A stretch of 64,000 bases of DNA from CAMTUW01 sp947085035 (GTDB taxonomy: Bacteria > Actinomycetota > Coriobacteriia > Anaerosomatales > PHET01), in assembly GCA_947085035.1 (NCBI GenBank), contig CAMTUW010000003.1, forward strand, positions 1 to 64,000, in the 5' to 3' direction. Shown piece after piece: positions 1 through 7,806 of this stretch. Under the pieces are notes generated by a model. It did not search any database. It was not told the origin of the DNA and saw only the letters and a program-made list of their open reading frames with translations. Numbering within the stretch: position 1 is the stretch's first letter; each line of letters starts with the position of its first letter. Both the position numbers and the translations under genes were made by a program.

Positions 1-187
1 CGACTGCGACGACCACGCCTGCCAGCACGCCTCCGGCGGCCCGCGGCCCGAGTCCGGGCAGCGTGCGGACCAGACGCTCGACCGCTGCAATCACCGCCCC
101 CAGCCAAGCTACGGGATGCACCCGTGTCGGCGGGTCACCGAACACCGCGTCGAGCGCGAGCGCTACCAGCAGCGCCGCCGCGCGCAT
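1..187 (-). CDS. cbiB: Adenosylcobinamide-phosphate synthase CbiB, N-terminal part (cut by window edge)
   Basis: Only the first 62 codons are inside the window; the gene continues past base 1. The translation from the ATG at 187 gives a hydrophobic helix followed by LDAVFGDPPTRVHPVAWLG, the N-terminal signature of CbiB/CobD membrane proteins (LD..GDP....HPV..MG). CbiB joins aminopropanol phosphate to cobyric acid to make adenosylcobinamide phosphate, so it should use the product of the cobD gene just upstream. A GTG at 238 directly after the cobD stop is an in-frame alternative start, but it would add 17 residues before the family start; I prefer the ATG at 187. It is the last visible gene of the cob operon. 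Confidence 0.88.
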   Translation of the reverse strand, partial: MRAAALLVALALDAVFGDPPTRVHPVAWLGAVIAAVERLVRTLPGLGPRAAGGVLAGVVVAV

Positions 188-238
188 TGTAAGCGCCTCA
201 GGTGCGAAGGCCGCCTCGAGCGCCGAGAGCCACCACAC

Positions 239-1276
239 CTACCACACCTCCATCAACGCGGAGATGATGGCGCCGTTCTCGGCAGGTGAACGGATGCCTG
301 TCCGGATCCAGCGCGCGGACAACCCCGGAAACGTCGAGGCGTCTCGCACGGCGATACCTCGAGCGAGAAGATCCGCGCACAGCCGGGCGGCGGTGCGCTG
401 GGCTGGCAGCTCGGCGAGGACCCACGGAGCCACGCCCTGGGTGACGCGCACACCGGGCAGCGCGGCGACGGCGGCGGACATGCGCGCGCGCTCCGTGCAC
501 AGCAGGGCACGCGAGCGAGCCAGGTACTCGTCTTGTGCCGCGAGTTCGACCGCGGCCTCGGCGGCGATGCCGTTCACGCTCCAGGGATCGCGCATCCGGG
601 AGATGCGCGCTACCAGCGGCTGGGCGGCAGCGAGCAGGCCCAGGCGCAGCCCCGGTACACAGAACGTCTTCGTGAGCGAAGCGACGACGCTGATGCGATC
701 GCCCACGTGTGATAGGAGCGAATGGGCCGGCTCGCTGGACAGCGCGAGGAACGACTCGTCGACCAGCACGTGCGCACCCCGGGCGGCGAACGCGAGCAGC
801 GACTCCGGCTCGACGAAGTGTCCGGTGGGGTTGTTGGGCTGGCCCACGATCACGAGGTCGCCCTCGCAGAGCTTCTCGCCACCTTCCCACGCGAGAAGTT
901 CGTCGCACGGCGTCTTCCACTCGTCGCGGGAGAGCACGAGCGGCACCGAGACGCTCGGGACCCCTGCGGCTCGCGCTGCGGCGACGTACTCGGAGTAGCA
1001 AGGATCGAACACGATGACCCGGCGCGGCGCCACGGCACGAACGGTGAGGGAGATGAGCTCGCTCGCACCGTTGCCCACGAGAAGGCTCTCCACCGAGACG
1101 CCCAGCCGGTCCGCCCACGCCTCCCGCGCACTGAGCGCGTCGACCTCGGGGTAGCGGGCCGCGAGTTCGCGCGCACGCCGAAACACAGCGTCAAGCGAGG
1201 GCGGCGGCCCCATCGGGTTGACGTTGACGCTGGCGTCGATGCGCGCCTGGGGGTCTCCCCCGTGATCGCGCCTCAT
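239..1276 (-). CDS. cobD: L-threonine-phosphate decarboxylase CobD-type aminotransferase
   Basis: 345-residue class I/II PLP enzyme. It starts with DASVNVNPMGPP, like CobD/HisC (the N.NP.G motif), has the GQPNNPTG motif and a PLP-lysine segment SLTKTFCVPGLRLG. CobD decarboxylates threonine phosphate to aminopropanol phosphate, the linker of the nucleotide loop. The ATG at 1276 overlaps the cbiP stop as ATGA; an open frame extends further upstream to 1459 but only as low-complexity Arg-rich translation inside cbiP, so it is not used. The neighbours cbiP and cbiB are the enzymes before and after the attachment step, which favours CobD over histidinol-phosphate aminotransferase. Confidence 0.9.
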   Translation of the reverse strand: MRRDHGGDPQARIDASVNVNPMGPPPSLDAVFRRARELAARYPEVDALSAREAWADRLGVSVESLLVGNGASELISLTVRAVAPRRVIVFDPCYSEYVAAARAAGVPSVSVPLVLSRDEWKTPCDELLAWEGGEKLCEGDLVIVGQPNNPTGHFVEPESLLAFAARGAHVLVDESFLALSSEPAHSLLSHVGDRISVVASLTKTFCVPGLRLGLLAAAQPLVARISRMRDPWSVNGIAAEAAVELAAQDEYLARSRALLCTERARMSAAVAALPGVRVTQGVAPWVLAELPAQRTAARLCADLLARGIAVRDASTFPGLSARWIRTGIRSPAENGAIISALMEVW

Positions 1277-2847
1277 CGAGCGGCCTTCGAGGCCGCAGCG
1301 TCGCGCCCGAGCCCCGCGATGCGCGCGACAGCGTCGAGGTCGAGGTGCGCCTCGAGCATGTCCGCGAGACGGTCGGCCGGGTCTGTGGCGACATGCGGGC
1401 GCACCCCGGGGCCGTACAACGGCTCCAGGCCCTTGGCGGCGCGCAGTCGATCGAGCCACGCGCGACGTAGCGCGAAGTCGTCGAAGAGCCCGTGGAGGTA
1501 GGTGCCGCAGACCGGCTTCGAGCGCGACTCGGCGCCCTCGTCGCCGAACGTTTCACCGGCCCCAGCGACCCGCGCGAACGGCGCCGCATCGGGGCCCCGA
1601 GTGGTGCGGCCCATGTGGATCTCGTAGCCGCTGACCGCAGATCCTGCCGGTCCGAGCTGCTCGCCGGAAAGCTCACCGCTCACGCGGACCGTGCGCTTCT
1701 CGGCGGCGAACACGGTGACGGTATCGAGCAGGCCGAGACCCTCGAGGATCGCTCCCGGCTCCCCTTCCACGCCGAGGGGATCTTCGACGCGAGCACCCAG
1801 CATCTGGAATCCGCCGCAGATGCCGAGAACCGGCGTTCCTGCGCGAGCAGCCGCCACGATGGCGTGGGCCAGCCCGCTGCTTCGCAGCCACGCGAGGCCG
1901 GAGATCGTGGACTTGGTACCGGGAATCACCACGGCATCGGCTCCGTCGAGGTCACCGGGCGTCCGGGCCCAGCGGACCGACACGTCCGGCTCGAAGGAAA
2001 GCGAGGCCAGGTCGGTGAAGTTGGAGATGTAGGGCAGGCGCACGGCAGCAACGGTGAGCGGTGCCCCGGGCTTCTCGGCGATGGTCTCGATACCGAGCGA
2101 GTCCTCCTCGTCACCACGCCAGTCATCGAGATAGGGAAGCACCCCGAGCACCGGCACGCCGTAGCGCTGCTCGAGCATCTCGACGCCGGGGGCAAGCAGC
2201 GTGGCGTCGCCTCGGAAGCGGTTGATGACGAAGCCGGCCACGAGCGCGCGCTCTTCGGGGGCGAGGAGCTCCATCGTGCCCACGAGCGCGGCGAAGACGC
2301 CGCCGCGATCGATGTCTGCGACGATGATGACCGGCGCGTGCGCGTGGAGCGCGACCGCCATGTTGGCGATGTCTCGATGGCGGATGTTGATCTCGGCGGG
2401 GCTGCCCGCGCCCTCGATGATGACGAGGTCGCGGCCGTGTCGCAGACGTGCGAGCGCGTCGGTGACCTGCGGCCAGACGCGTGGCTGGTAGGCGTGGTAC
2501 TCGCGCACCTGCATCACGCCCACCGGCGCGCCCAGTACGATGACCTGACTCCCCGTGGGCGAGCAGGGCTTGAGCAGCACGGGATTCATGTCGGCGTGCG
2601 GCTCGATGCCTGCGGCGTGCGCTTGGAACGCCTGCGCACGACCGATCTCGGCGCCTTCAGGGGTGACCGCCGAGTTGAGCGCCATGTTCTGGCTCTTGAA
2701 GGGGGCTACGTCCAGGCCGCGCCGGGCGAACACGCGCGCGAGCCCCGCCACGAGCACCGACTTTCCCGCGCTCGAGGTGGCGCCCTGGATCATGAGTACG
2801 CGCGCGGCGGCAGCGTCGCCAGTGGGCGGCTTCGAGGGCGTCGCCAC
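1273..2847 (-). CDS. cbiP: Cobyric acid synthase (glutamine-dependent amidase)
   Basis: 524 residues, normal length for CbiP/CobQ. The N-terminal half is the dethiobiotin-synthetase-like ATPase (QGATSSAGKS about residues 20-30, then APFKSQNMALNS), followed by IEGAGSPAEIN and ADIDRGGVFA. The C-terminal half is a class I glutamine amidotransferase with the nucleophile in VLGICGGFQMLG and a late His (GTYLHGLFD). It amidates the b, d, e and g side chains of adenosylcobyrinic a,c-diamide. The start is GTG at 2847, sharing one base with the TAG of the upstream fusion gene (TAGTG), so the two are translationally coupled. It ends in an ATGA overlap with cobD. Confidence 0.96.
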   Translation of the reverse strand: MATPSKPPTGDAAAARVLMIQGATSSAGKSVLVAGLARVFARRGLDVAPFKSQNMALNSAVTPEGAEIGRAQAFQAHAAGIEPHADMNPVLLKPCSPTGSQVIVLGAPVGVMQVREYHAYQPRVWPQVTDALARLRHGRDLVIIEGAGSPAEINIRHRDIANMAVALHAHAPVIIVADIDRGGVFAALVGTMELLAPEERALVAGFVINRFRGDATLLAPGVEMLEQRYGVPVLGVLPYLDDWRGDEEDSLGIETIAEKPGAPLTVAAVRLPYISNFTDLASLSFEPDVSVRWARTPGDLDGADAVVIPGTKSTISGLAWLRSSGLAHAIVAAARAGTPVLGICGGFQMLGARVEDPLGVEGEPGAILEGLGLLDTVTVFAAEKRTVRVSGELSGEQLGPAGSAVSGYEIHMGRTTRGPDAAPFARVAGAGETFGDEGAESRSKPVCGTYLHGLFDDFALRRAWLDRLRAAKGLEPLYGPGVRPHVATDPADRLADMLEAHLDLDAVARIAGLGRDAAASKAAR

Positions 2848-4211
2848 TAGAACTCGACCCCCCGCCGAGCTGGGACGCCGCGCGCGAACGGGTGGCTGAT
2901 CGGATGCATCTCGGTCACGTAATCGGCCATGGCGAGGAGCTGGTCCGGGGCGCCTCTACCGGTGAGAATGACTTCGACGTGGCCCGCCCGCTCGCTGATC
3001 GCGGCAACAAGATCGGCGGTGTCCACGAGCCGCTTGGCGGCGGCGACGCACGCCTCGTCGAGCACGACGAGGTCGAACGCACCCGACAGCGCCGCGCGCG
3101 CGGCGGCCAGCGCGTCTGCGGCGGCCGCGCGATCGGCTGGGGTCGCGGCGCCTCGCATGAGGCCGCTGGAGCGCTCGGCCGGACGCGTGACCGCCACGCC
3201 CAGACGTCTGAGCACCGCGAGCTCGCTCGATTCGGGTCCGCCCTTGACGAACTGCACGAACGCGACGCGTTTGCCCGCACCCACCGCGCGCACGGCCAGT
3301 CCCACAGACGCGGTCGTCTTGCCCTTGCCGCTGCCGGTGTAGACGTGGACGAGCCCCGGGTGCGGCTCCGGCGGCGCGAGCGAGACGTCGCTCGTCTGCA
3401 GCGATGAGTCGAGCCCCGCTATCTCGCGCAGACGCGCCACGACCTCGGCGTTGGAGCGCACGGCGTCGTGGGCCGCCTCGGATGGGCGCGCGACGACAAA
3501 GGCCGTGGCCGATGCGAGCCGCGCGGCTTCGAGCTTGGCGTCCACGCCGCCTGCGGTGCCGCTGTCCTTCGTGACGAGCACCGACGCGCCGAGGTGGCGC
3601 AGAAGCGCCGCATCAAGCTCGGCCGAGGTGGGGCCCTGCATCGCGATCACGTCGGCGGGCGACAGGCCGGCCTCCTCGCACGCAGCGAGCGACCCGGCCA
3701 CCGGCAACACGCGCGCGACGCACCGAACGCCTGCGGCGCGACAGGCCGCCGCGTACACCGCGAGCGAGCGCGAGCCCACCGTGAGCAGCACCGTGCCGCC
3801 CGGACCGACCGCTTGGACCGCAGCGCGCGCAGCGTCTTCGGGCGACTCGCAGAGCACGGCGCCTTCGGTGGAGAGCGCGCCCTCGCGCTCGAAGCGCACG
3901 TACGCGGTACCGGCGAGGCGAGCGGCCTCGCGAGCGGTCTCGCTCGCGAGACGCGCGAAGGGGTGCGAGGCGTCGACGACCGCGACGCGGCCCGTGGCGA
4001 GTGCGGCCATTCCGGCGGCGTCGAGCGCCCCGAAACGCACGGCGCTGGCGTCGCAGGCTGCGAGCTGCTCGCCGTATGCGGTTGCGGTGCTCACGAGCAC
4101 CTCGAAGCCGGCCTCCTTGAGCGCGCGGGCGATCTCGCGCGAATCGCTGGTGCCGCCGATGAGCAGCACGCGTGGCGCCTCGTGCCCGGGAGCGTGGGTT
4201 GGTGCGCTCAT
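2847..4211 (-). CDS. cbiJ-cobO: Fusion: cobalt-precorrin-6A reductase (CbiJ/CobK) + cob(I)yrinic acid adenosyltransferase (CobO/BtuR)
   Basis: 454 residues with two enzyme modules in one frame. Residues about 13-265 match CbiJ/CobK: VLLIGGTSDSREIA at the N-terminus, VVDASHPFA near 78-86, LLTVGSRSL near 142-150, AMQGPTS near 190-196 and TKDSGTAGGVDAK near 214-226. Residues about 285-454 match CobO/BtuR: P-loop VYTGSGKGKTT (290-300), FVQFVKGG, VVLDEAC (382-388), LTGRGAP and the C-terminal PFARGVPARRGVEF tail typical of CobO. The first half reduces the ring and the second adenosylates cobalt. Separate genes are the usual arrangement, so this fusion is notable. A linker rich in Ser/Pro (about 266-286) joins them, and I see no frameshift. 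The start at 4211 overlaps the cbiH stop. Confidence 0.93.
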   Translation of the reverse strand: MSAPTHAPGHEAPRVLLIGGTSDSREIARALKEAGFEVLVSTATAYGEQLAACDASAVRFGALDAAGMAALATGRVAVVDASHPFARLASETAREAARLAGTAYVRFEREGALSTEGAVLCESPEDAARAAVQAVGPGGTVLLTVGSRSLAVYAAACRAAGVRCVARVLPVAGSLAACEEAGLSPADVIAMQGPTSAELDAALLRHLGASVLVTKDSGTAGGVDAKLEAARLASATAFVVARPSEAAHDAVRSNAEVVARLREIAGLDSSLQTSDVSLAPPEPHPGLVHVYTGSGKGKTTASVGLAVRAVGAGKRVAFVQFVKGGPESSELAVLRRLGVAVTRPAERSSGLMRGAATPADRAAAADALAAARAALSGAFDLVVLDEACVAAAKRLVDTADLVAAISERAGHVEVILTGRGAPDQLLAMADYVTEMHPISHPFARGVPARRGVEF

Positions 4212-5020
4212 ACGGGATACCCCCTGGGCGTGACCATGCGACCGCAGATCACGCGCGTGAGCGAGTTGCCCACGATGAGCGTCGTGAACATGTCGACCTC
4301 TTCGGGATCGAGCTCGCCCAGCGTGGTCATGCGCGTCGACTGGCCCGCGCGGCCGGCGTCACGCACGACGCCCACCACCGTCTCGGGTCCGCGCGCGGCG
4401 CGCAGTACCTCGAGCGCGAGGTCGAGCGGGCGTGTGCGCGTGTGCGAACGCGGGTTGTAGAGCGCGACGACGAGGTCCGCTTCGGCGATCGCGGTCAGGC
4501 GACGCTCGATGACGGCAAGCGGTGTGAGCAGGTCGGAGAGTGATATGCACGCGAAGTCGTTTGTGAGCGGCGAGCCGAGAACGGCTGCCGCCATGAGCGC
4601 TGCGGTTACTCCGGGCACCACCTCCACGTCGACGTTCGGATCCTCGCCAAGCACCTCGAGCACGAGCCCGGCCATGCCGTACACACCGGCGTCACCGCTG
4701 CTCACGACCGCCACGACACGGCCCTCGCGGGCGGCCGAGACGGCAGCGCGGGCGCGCTCGACCTCGGCGCGCATCCCCGAGGCCAGGACCTCGGCATGAC
4801 CGAGATGCTCGCGCACCAGCTCCACGTACGGACGGTAGCCCACGACGACTTCGGCGCTCGCAAGAGCCGAAACGGCTGCGGGCGTCAGGTGCGCGGCGGC
4901 GCCGGGACCGATGCCGACGAGAAGCAGTCGTCCTGGGCTATCGCCACGGTCACCCCGTCTCTGGCAATCTGTGCGATCAGCATCGCATGGGGGTCTGACA
5001 TCAGTGCCGCTGGAACACAT
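4208..5020 (-). CDS. cbiH: Cobalt-precorrin-3B C17-methyltransferase
   Basis: The recognisable enzyme begins at about residue 31 (RLLLVGIGPGAAAHLTPAA), the glycine-rich SAM site of tetrapyrrole methylases, and continues with SSGDAGVYGMAG, VPGVTAALMAAAVLGSPLTNDF, ALYNPRSHTR and RDAGRAGQ, all CbiH/CobJ hallmarks. It contracts the corrin ring by methylating C17. The only in-frame ATG, GTG or TTG that precedes the SAM motif is the ATG at 5020, giving a 136-base overlap with cbiG and a Cys/Arg-rich 30-residue extension that looks like out-of-frame cbiG. Either this long overlap is real, or initiation uses a non-standard codon near 4930, or the sequence has an error there. Confidence 0.88.
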   Translation of the reverse strand: MCSSGTDVRPPCDADRTDCQRRGDRGDSPGRLLLVGIGPGAAAHLTPAAVSALASAEVVVGYRPYVELVREHLGHAEVLASGMRAEVERARAAVSAAREGRVVAVVSSGDAGVYGMAGLVLEVLGEDPNVDVEVVPGVTAALMAAAVLGSPLTNDFACISLSDLLTPLAVIERRLTAIAEADLVVALYNPRSHTRTRPLDLALEVLRAARGPETVVGVVRDAGRAGQSTRMTTLGELDPEEVDMFTTLIVGNSLTRVICGRMVTPRGYPV

Positions 5021-5706
5021 ACCGCTGCAACTCCCGTCACTTCCTCGGCGAACGTGGGCTCGCGCAGCGCGTCTTGCAACGCCTTGATGCGCGAGCGAGG
5101 CACGACGCGCAGTACCACGCCGAGCTCGTCGGCGGCCGCGCGGATGCCCGGCTCGCCCGCTTTCAGGTCTATCGTCGCGAGCGCGCGCACGTCAGCACGG
5201 GTTCGTGCGGTCGCTTCGAGCGCTTCGTCGATGGCGGCGAGCACGGCCTCGCACGACACGCCGCGCCGACTCCCCACTCCCACCACGACGCCCCTGCCGG
5301 CCTCGGTACCGGTGGTGACCACGGGCACGGCGCCGGTGAACTGGGCGATGTCCTCGCACAGCGCGTTGGCGCCGCCCTCGTGTCCCGACAGCAGCGAGAT
5401 CGCGAAGCGGCCGGCGTCATCGACAACGACCACTGCCGGATCGTCGTACTTGCTCGCCACCCACGGCGCGATCGAGCGCACCGCGATGCCGGACGCCATC
5501 ACGAAGACGATCCCCGCGCATCTCTCCCACAGCTCGCCCACATGCTCGACGAGCGACCCCTCCCAGACGCGCGCGCCCGGATGCAGTCCCTCGCGAGAGA
5601 GCGTGAGCTCGGCTTCGGGCAACAGCCCGGCGAGACGCGCGGCAAGCGCGGCCCCTTCCTCGGACACAGCGATCAGCGCGACCGGACCACGACGCTCGAA
5701 CCTCAA
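4885..5706 (-). CDS. cbiG: Cobalt-precorrin-5A hydrolase CbiG
   Basis: 273 residues. It carries the CbiG core FVMASGIAVRSIAP, then KYDDPAVVVVDDAGRFAISL and LSGHEGGAN, which are diagnostic, and a C-terminal CbiG domain with GVGSRRG and IDLKAGEPGI. The enzyme opens the delta-lactone of cobalt-precorrin-5A and releases acetaldehyde, a step only found in the anaerobic pathway. The start ATG at 5706 overlaps the cbiF stop (ATGA). The family usually ends close to the VTVAIAQ segment seen near the C-terminus; the last 18 residues lie in the overlap with cbiH and resemble a read-on tail. Confidence 0.93.
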   Translation of the reverse strand: MRFERRGPVALIAVSEEGAALAARLAGLLPEAELTLSREGLHPGARVWEGSLVEHVGELWERCAGIVFVMASGIAVRSIAPWVASKYDDPAVVVVDDAGRFAISLLSGHEGGANALCEDIAQFTGAVPVVTTGTEAGRGVVVGVGSRRGVSCEAVLAAIDEALEATARTRADVRALATIDLKAGEPGIRAAADELGVVLRVVPRSRIKALQDALREPTFAEEVTGVAAVCVPAALMSDPHAMLIAQIARDGVTVAIAQDDCFSSASVPAPPRT

Positions 5707-6491
5707 CTCTGCACCTCCTCTTCGCAGGCGTCCCGGTACCCGTGGGCGAACGCCGGGTCGTAGAGGTGGCTGCGACGGCCCTCGGCGCCCGCGAGCGCGG
5801 GGCCCACGAGGATCATCGCGGTGCGGTCGATCCCCGAATCGGCGAGCGCGCCCTCAAGCGTGCCCACCGTGGCGCGCACGACGCGTTGCTCGGGCCACGA
5901 CGCGCGCTGCACGATCGCGACCGGCGTGTCAGCCGGGTAGTGCGCGCCCAGGTCGGCGGCCACTCGGTCACCCATTCCCGCCGAGAGGAACACCGCCATC
6001 GTGGCGCGGTGGCTGGCAAGCGATGCGAGGTCTTGGCCCTCGGGCACCGGCGTGCGTCCAGCCGCGCGGCAGATGATGACCGTCTGCGAGACCCCCGGCA
6101 CGGTGAGCTCGACGGGGAGAGCGGCGGCGGCGGCGAACAGCGAGCTCACGCCAGGAACCACCTCGTAAGGCACGCCCTCCTCGGCGAGGCGCTCCCACTG
6201 CTCGGCCGTGGCGCCGAACAGCGAGGGGTCGCCGGTGTGGAGGCGCACCACGCGTGCGCCGTCGCGGTACCCCGCCACCATCGCCGCGACCTGCTCGTCG
6301 AGCGAGAGCCCCGCCGAATCGATGATCACGGCCCCCTCGCGCACCCACGCGAGCACCGCCTCGGGCACGAGCGAGCCGGCCCACAGCACCACGTCGGCGG
6401 CCTCGAGCACACGCATGCCGCGCACCGTGATGAGCTCGGGGTCGCCGGGACCGGCGCCCACGAACACGACGGGATGTCCCGACGATGTCAT
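5703..6491 (-). CDS. cbiF: Cobalt-precorrin-4 C11-methyltransferase
   Basis: 262 residues from the ATG at 6491, which overlaps the cbiL stop as ATGA; the open frame upstream of it is Arg/Gly shadow translation. The protein begins VVFVGAGPGDPELITVRG (SAM-binding), then VLWAGSLVP, LHTGDPSLFGA, VPGVSSLFAAAAAL, ELTVPGVSQTVI and AGRTPVPEGQDL, the classic CbiF/CobM order. It methylates C11 of cobalt-precorrin-4. It sits between cbiL and cbiG in the pathway block. Confidence 0.95.
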   Translation of the reverse strand: MTSSGHPVVFVGAGPGDPELITVRGMRVLEAADVVLWAGSLVPEAVLAWVREGAVIIDSAGLSLDEQVAAMVAGYRDGARVVRLHTGDPSLFGATAEQWERLAEEGVPYEVVPGVSSLFAAAAALPVELTVPGVSQTVIICRAAGRTPVPEGQDLASLASHRATMAVFLSAGMGDRVAADLGAHYPADTPVAIVQRASWPEQRVVRATVGTLEGALADSGIDRTAMILVGPALAGAEGRRSHLYDPAFAHGYRDACEEEVQS

Positions 6492-7192
6492 CGCTCCTCC
6501 TTGTGCAGAATCGCTGTGGTGAAGTAGTCGACCGGGCCGTCGAGCAGGTCGGCCGCGTCGCGCGATGCCTGCTCGCCATCCATGCCCAGGCGACGCACCG
6601 CCGCCACCCGTGCGCCCGCCTCGCGAGCAGAGCTGACAAGCGCCTCCAGGTGGCGGCCCACCTTCAGCGCGACCACGTTGGGCGCGAGCGCGAGCACGCT
6701 GTCCAGGTCGACCGGCCCCGGCGCGGGCCACACCAGCAGCGGCTCGCTCCCTTCGGCCAGCGGCTCGCCGAGACGCGCCGCGGCGGCGGCGAACGAAGTC
6801 ACGCCCGGCACGGTCCGTACCGCGACATCGGCGTGGCGAGCGGCCAGCTCGCGCAGCACGTATCCCCAGGTCGAGTAGGTCATCGCATCGCCCAGGGTGA
6901 TCATGGCGGCGACCCGGCCGCTGCGCGCGGCGACGGCGAGCCGCTCGGCTGCGTCGCGCGCAGCGTCACTACGCTTCCCGCAGTCATCCGACATCGGAAA
7001 CACCGCCTCGAAGACCTCGCAGCCCTCGGGCAGGCGCGCTCGCACGATCGCGAGTGCGAGGCTACCGTTGTCGGCACTCGCACGCGGAGCGATCACGAGG
7101 TCGGCGCGGCCCAGGACCTCAGCGGCACCAAGCGTGAGCAGCGACGGATCGCCGGGGCCCACCCCGATGCCGAAGACGGTGGCCGCGCTCAT
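6488..7192 (-). CDS. cbiL: Cobalt-precorrin-2 C20-methyltransferase
   Basis: 234 residues from the ATG at 7192 (ATGA overlap with cbiT). FGIGVGPGDPSLLTLGA is the SAM site, AMITLGDAMTYSTWGYV matches the CbiL/CobI signature (LGDP..YST..Y), and TVPGVTSFAAAAARLGEPLAEG follows. It methylates C20 of cobalt-precorrin-2, the first methylation after cobalt insertion by the CbiX part of the fusion gene upstream. The longer open frame to 7303 lacks family similarity and is rejected as N-terminus. Confidence 0.93.
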   Translation of the reverse strand: MSAATVFGIGVGPGDPSLLTLGAAEVLGRADLVIAPRASADNGSLALAIVRARLPEGCEVFEAVFPMSDDCGKRSDAARDAAERLAVAARSGRVAAMITLGDAMTYSTWGYVLRELAARHADVAVRTVPGVTSFAAAAARLGEPLAEGSEPLLVWPAPGPVDLDSVLALAPNVVALKVGRHLEALVSSAREAGARVAAVRRLGMDGEQASRDAADLLDGPVDYFTTAILHKEER

Positions 7193-7791
7193 CGCGCGAC
7201 TCCGGGAGCGAGCCGTGCGGCCAGCACGAACACGGGATTGAGCGGCACCAAGCGGATGTCTCGGCCCAGCGGTTCGGCTCGCGAGACGCTCACCTGCGCG
7301 CACTCAGCATCCGCCCATGGCGCGGCCGCGAGCGCTTCAAGCGCCGCAGTGGCCGCTTTCAGTCCCACGACGTTTACCACCACGCGTCCGCCGGGCGCGA
7401 GCACAGCAGCCGCGCCCGCGAGCACCTCGGCGAGCCTGCCGCCGTGGCCGCCCACGAGCACAGCGTCGAACGGACCCGTGACCAGGGCGAGCACCTCGGG
7501 CGCAACGCCTTCGACGACCTCGACGTTTCCGGGAGCGAGCCGCTCGACGTTGGCGCGCAGAAGCGCGAGCGCCTCCTCATCGCACTCGACGGCCACCACG
7601 CTTCCGCCCGCGCACGCGCGCGCGACTTCGACGGTGAGGCCACCGGTCCCCGCTCCGATGTCGAGCACCCGGGCGTCGTGGCCCACTTGCGCGTATGCCA
7701 GTGTGACCGCGCGCACCTCTCGCTTGGTCATAGGCACGTCGCCACGCTCGTACTGTTCATCGGGCACACCCGGTGCGAACCTCTCGGTCAT
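7189..7791 (-). CDS. cbiT: Cobalt-precorrin-6B C15-methyltransferase (decarboxylating) CbiT
   Basis: 200 residues. It begins GVPDEQYERGDVPMTKREVRA, the strongly conserved CbiT opening (D..F.R....TK.E.R), followed by a Rossmann methyltransferase core VLDIGAGTGGLTVEVA, AVECDEEALAL and FDAVLVGGHGG. CbiT methylates C15 and decarboxylates the C12 acetate; its C5 partner CbiE is fused to CbiD in this operon instead of to CbiT as in CobL. Two ATGs lie six bases apart (7797 and 7791); GAGGAG is spaced correctly only for the one at 7791. Confidence 0.93.
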   Translation of the reverse strand: MTERFAPGVPDEQYERGDVPMTKREVRAVTLAYAQVGHDARVLDIGAGTGGLTVEVARACAGGSVVAVECDEEALALLRANVERLAPGNVEVVEGVAPEVLALVTGPFDAVLVGGHGGRLAEVLAGAAAVLAPGGRVVVNVVGLKAATAALEALAAAPWADAECAQVSVSRAEPLGRDIRLVPLNPVFVLAARLAPGVAR

Positions 7792-7806
7792 ACTCATACT
7801 CCTCGA

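Noticed and set aside
1492..2850. Plus-strand 452-codon frame opposite cbiP
   Set aside because: Translation is His/Arg/Gly-rich without any recognisable domain, and cbiP is certain.
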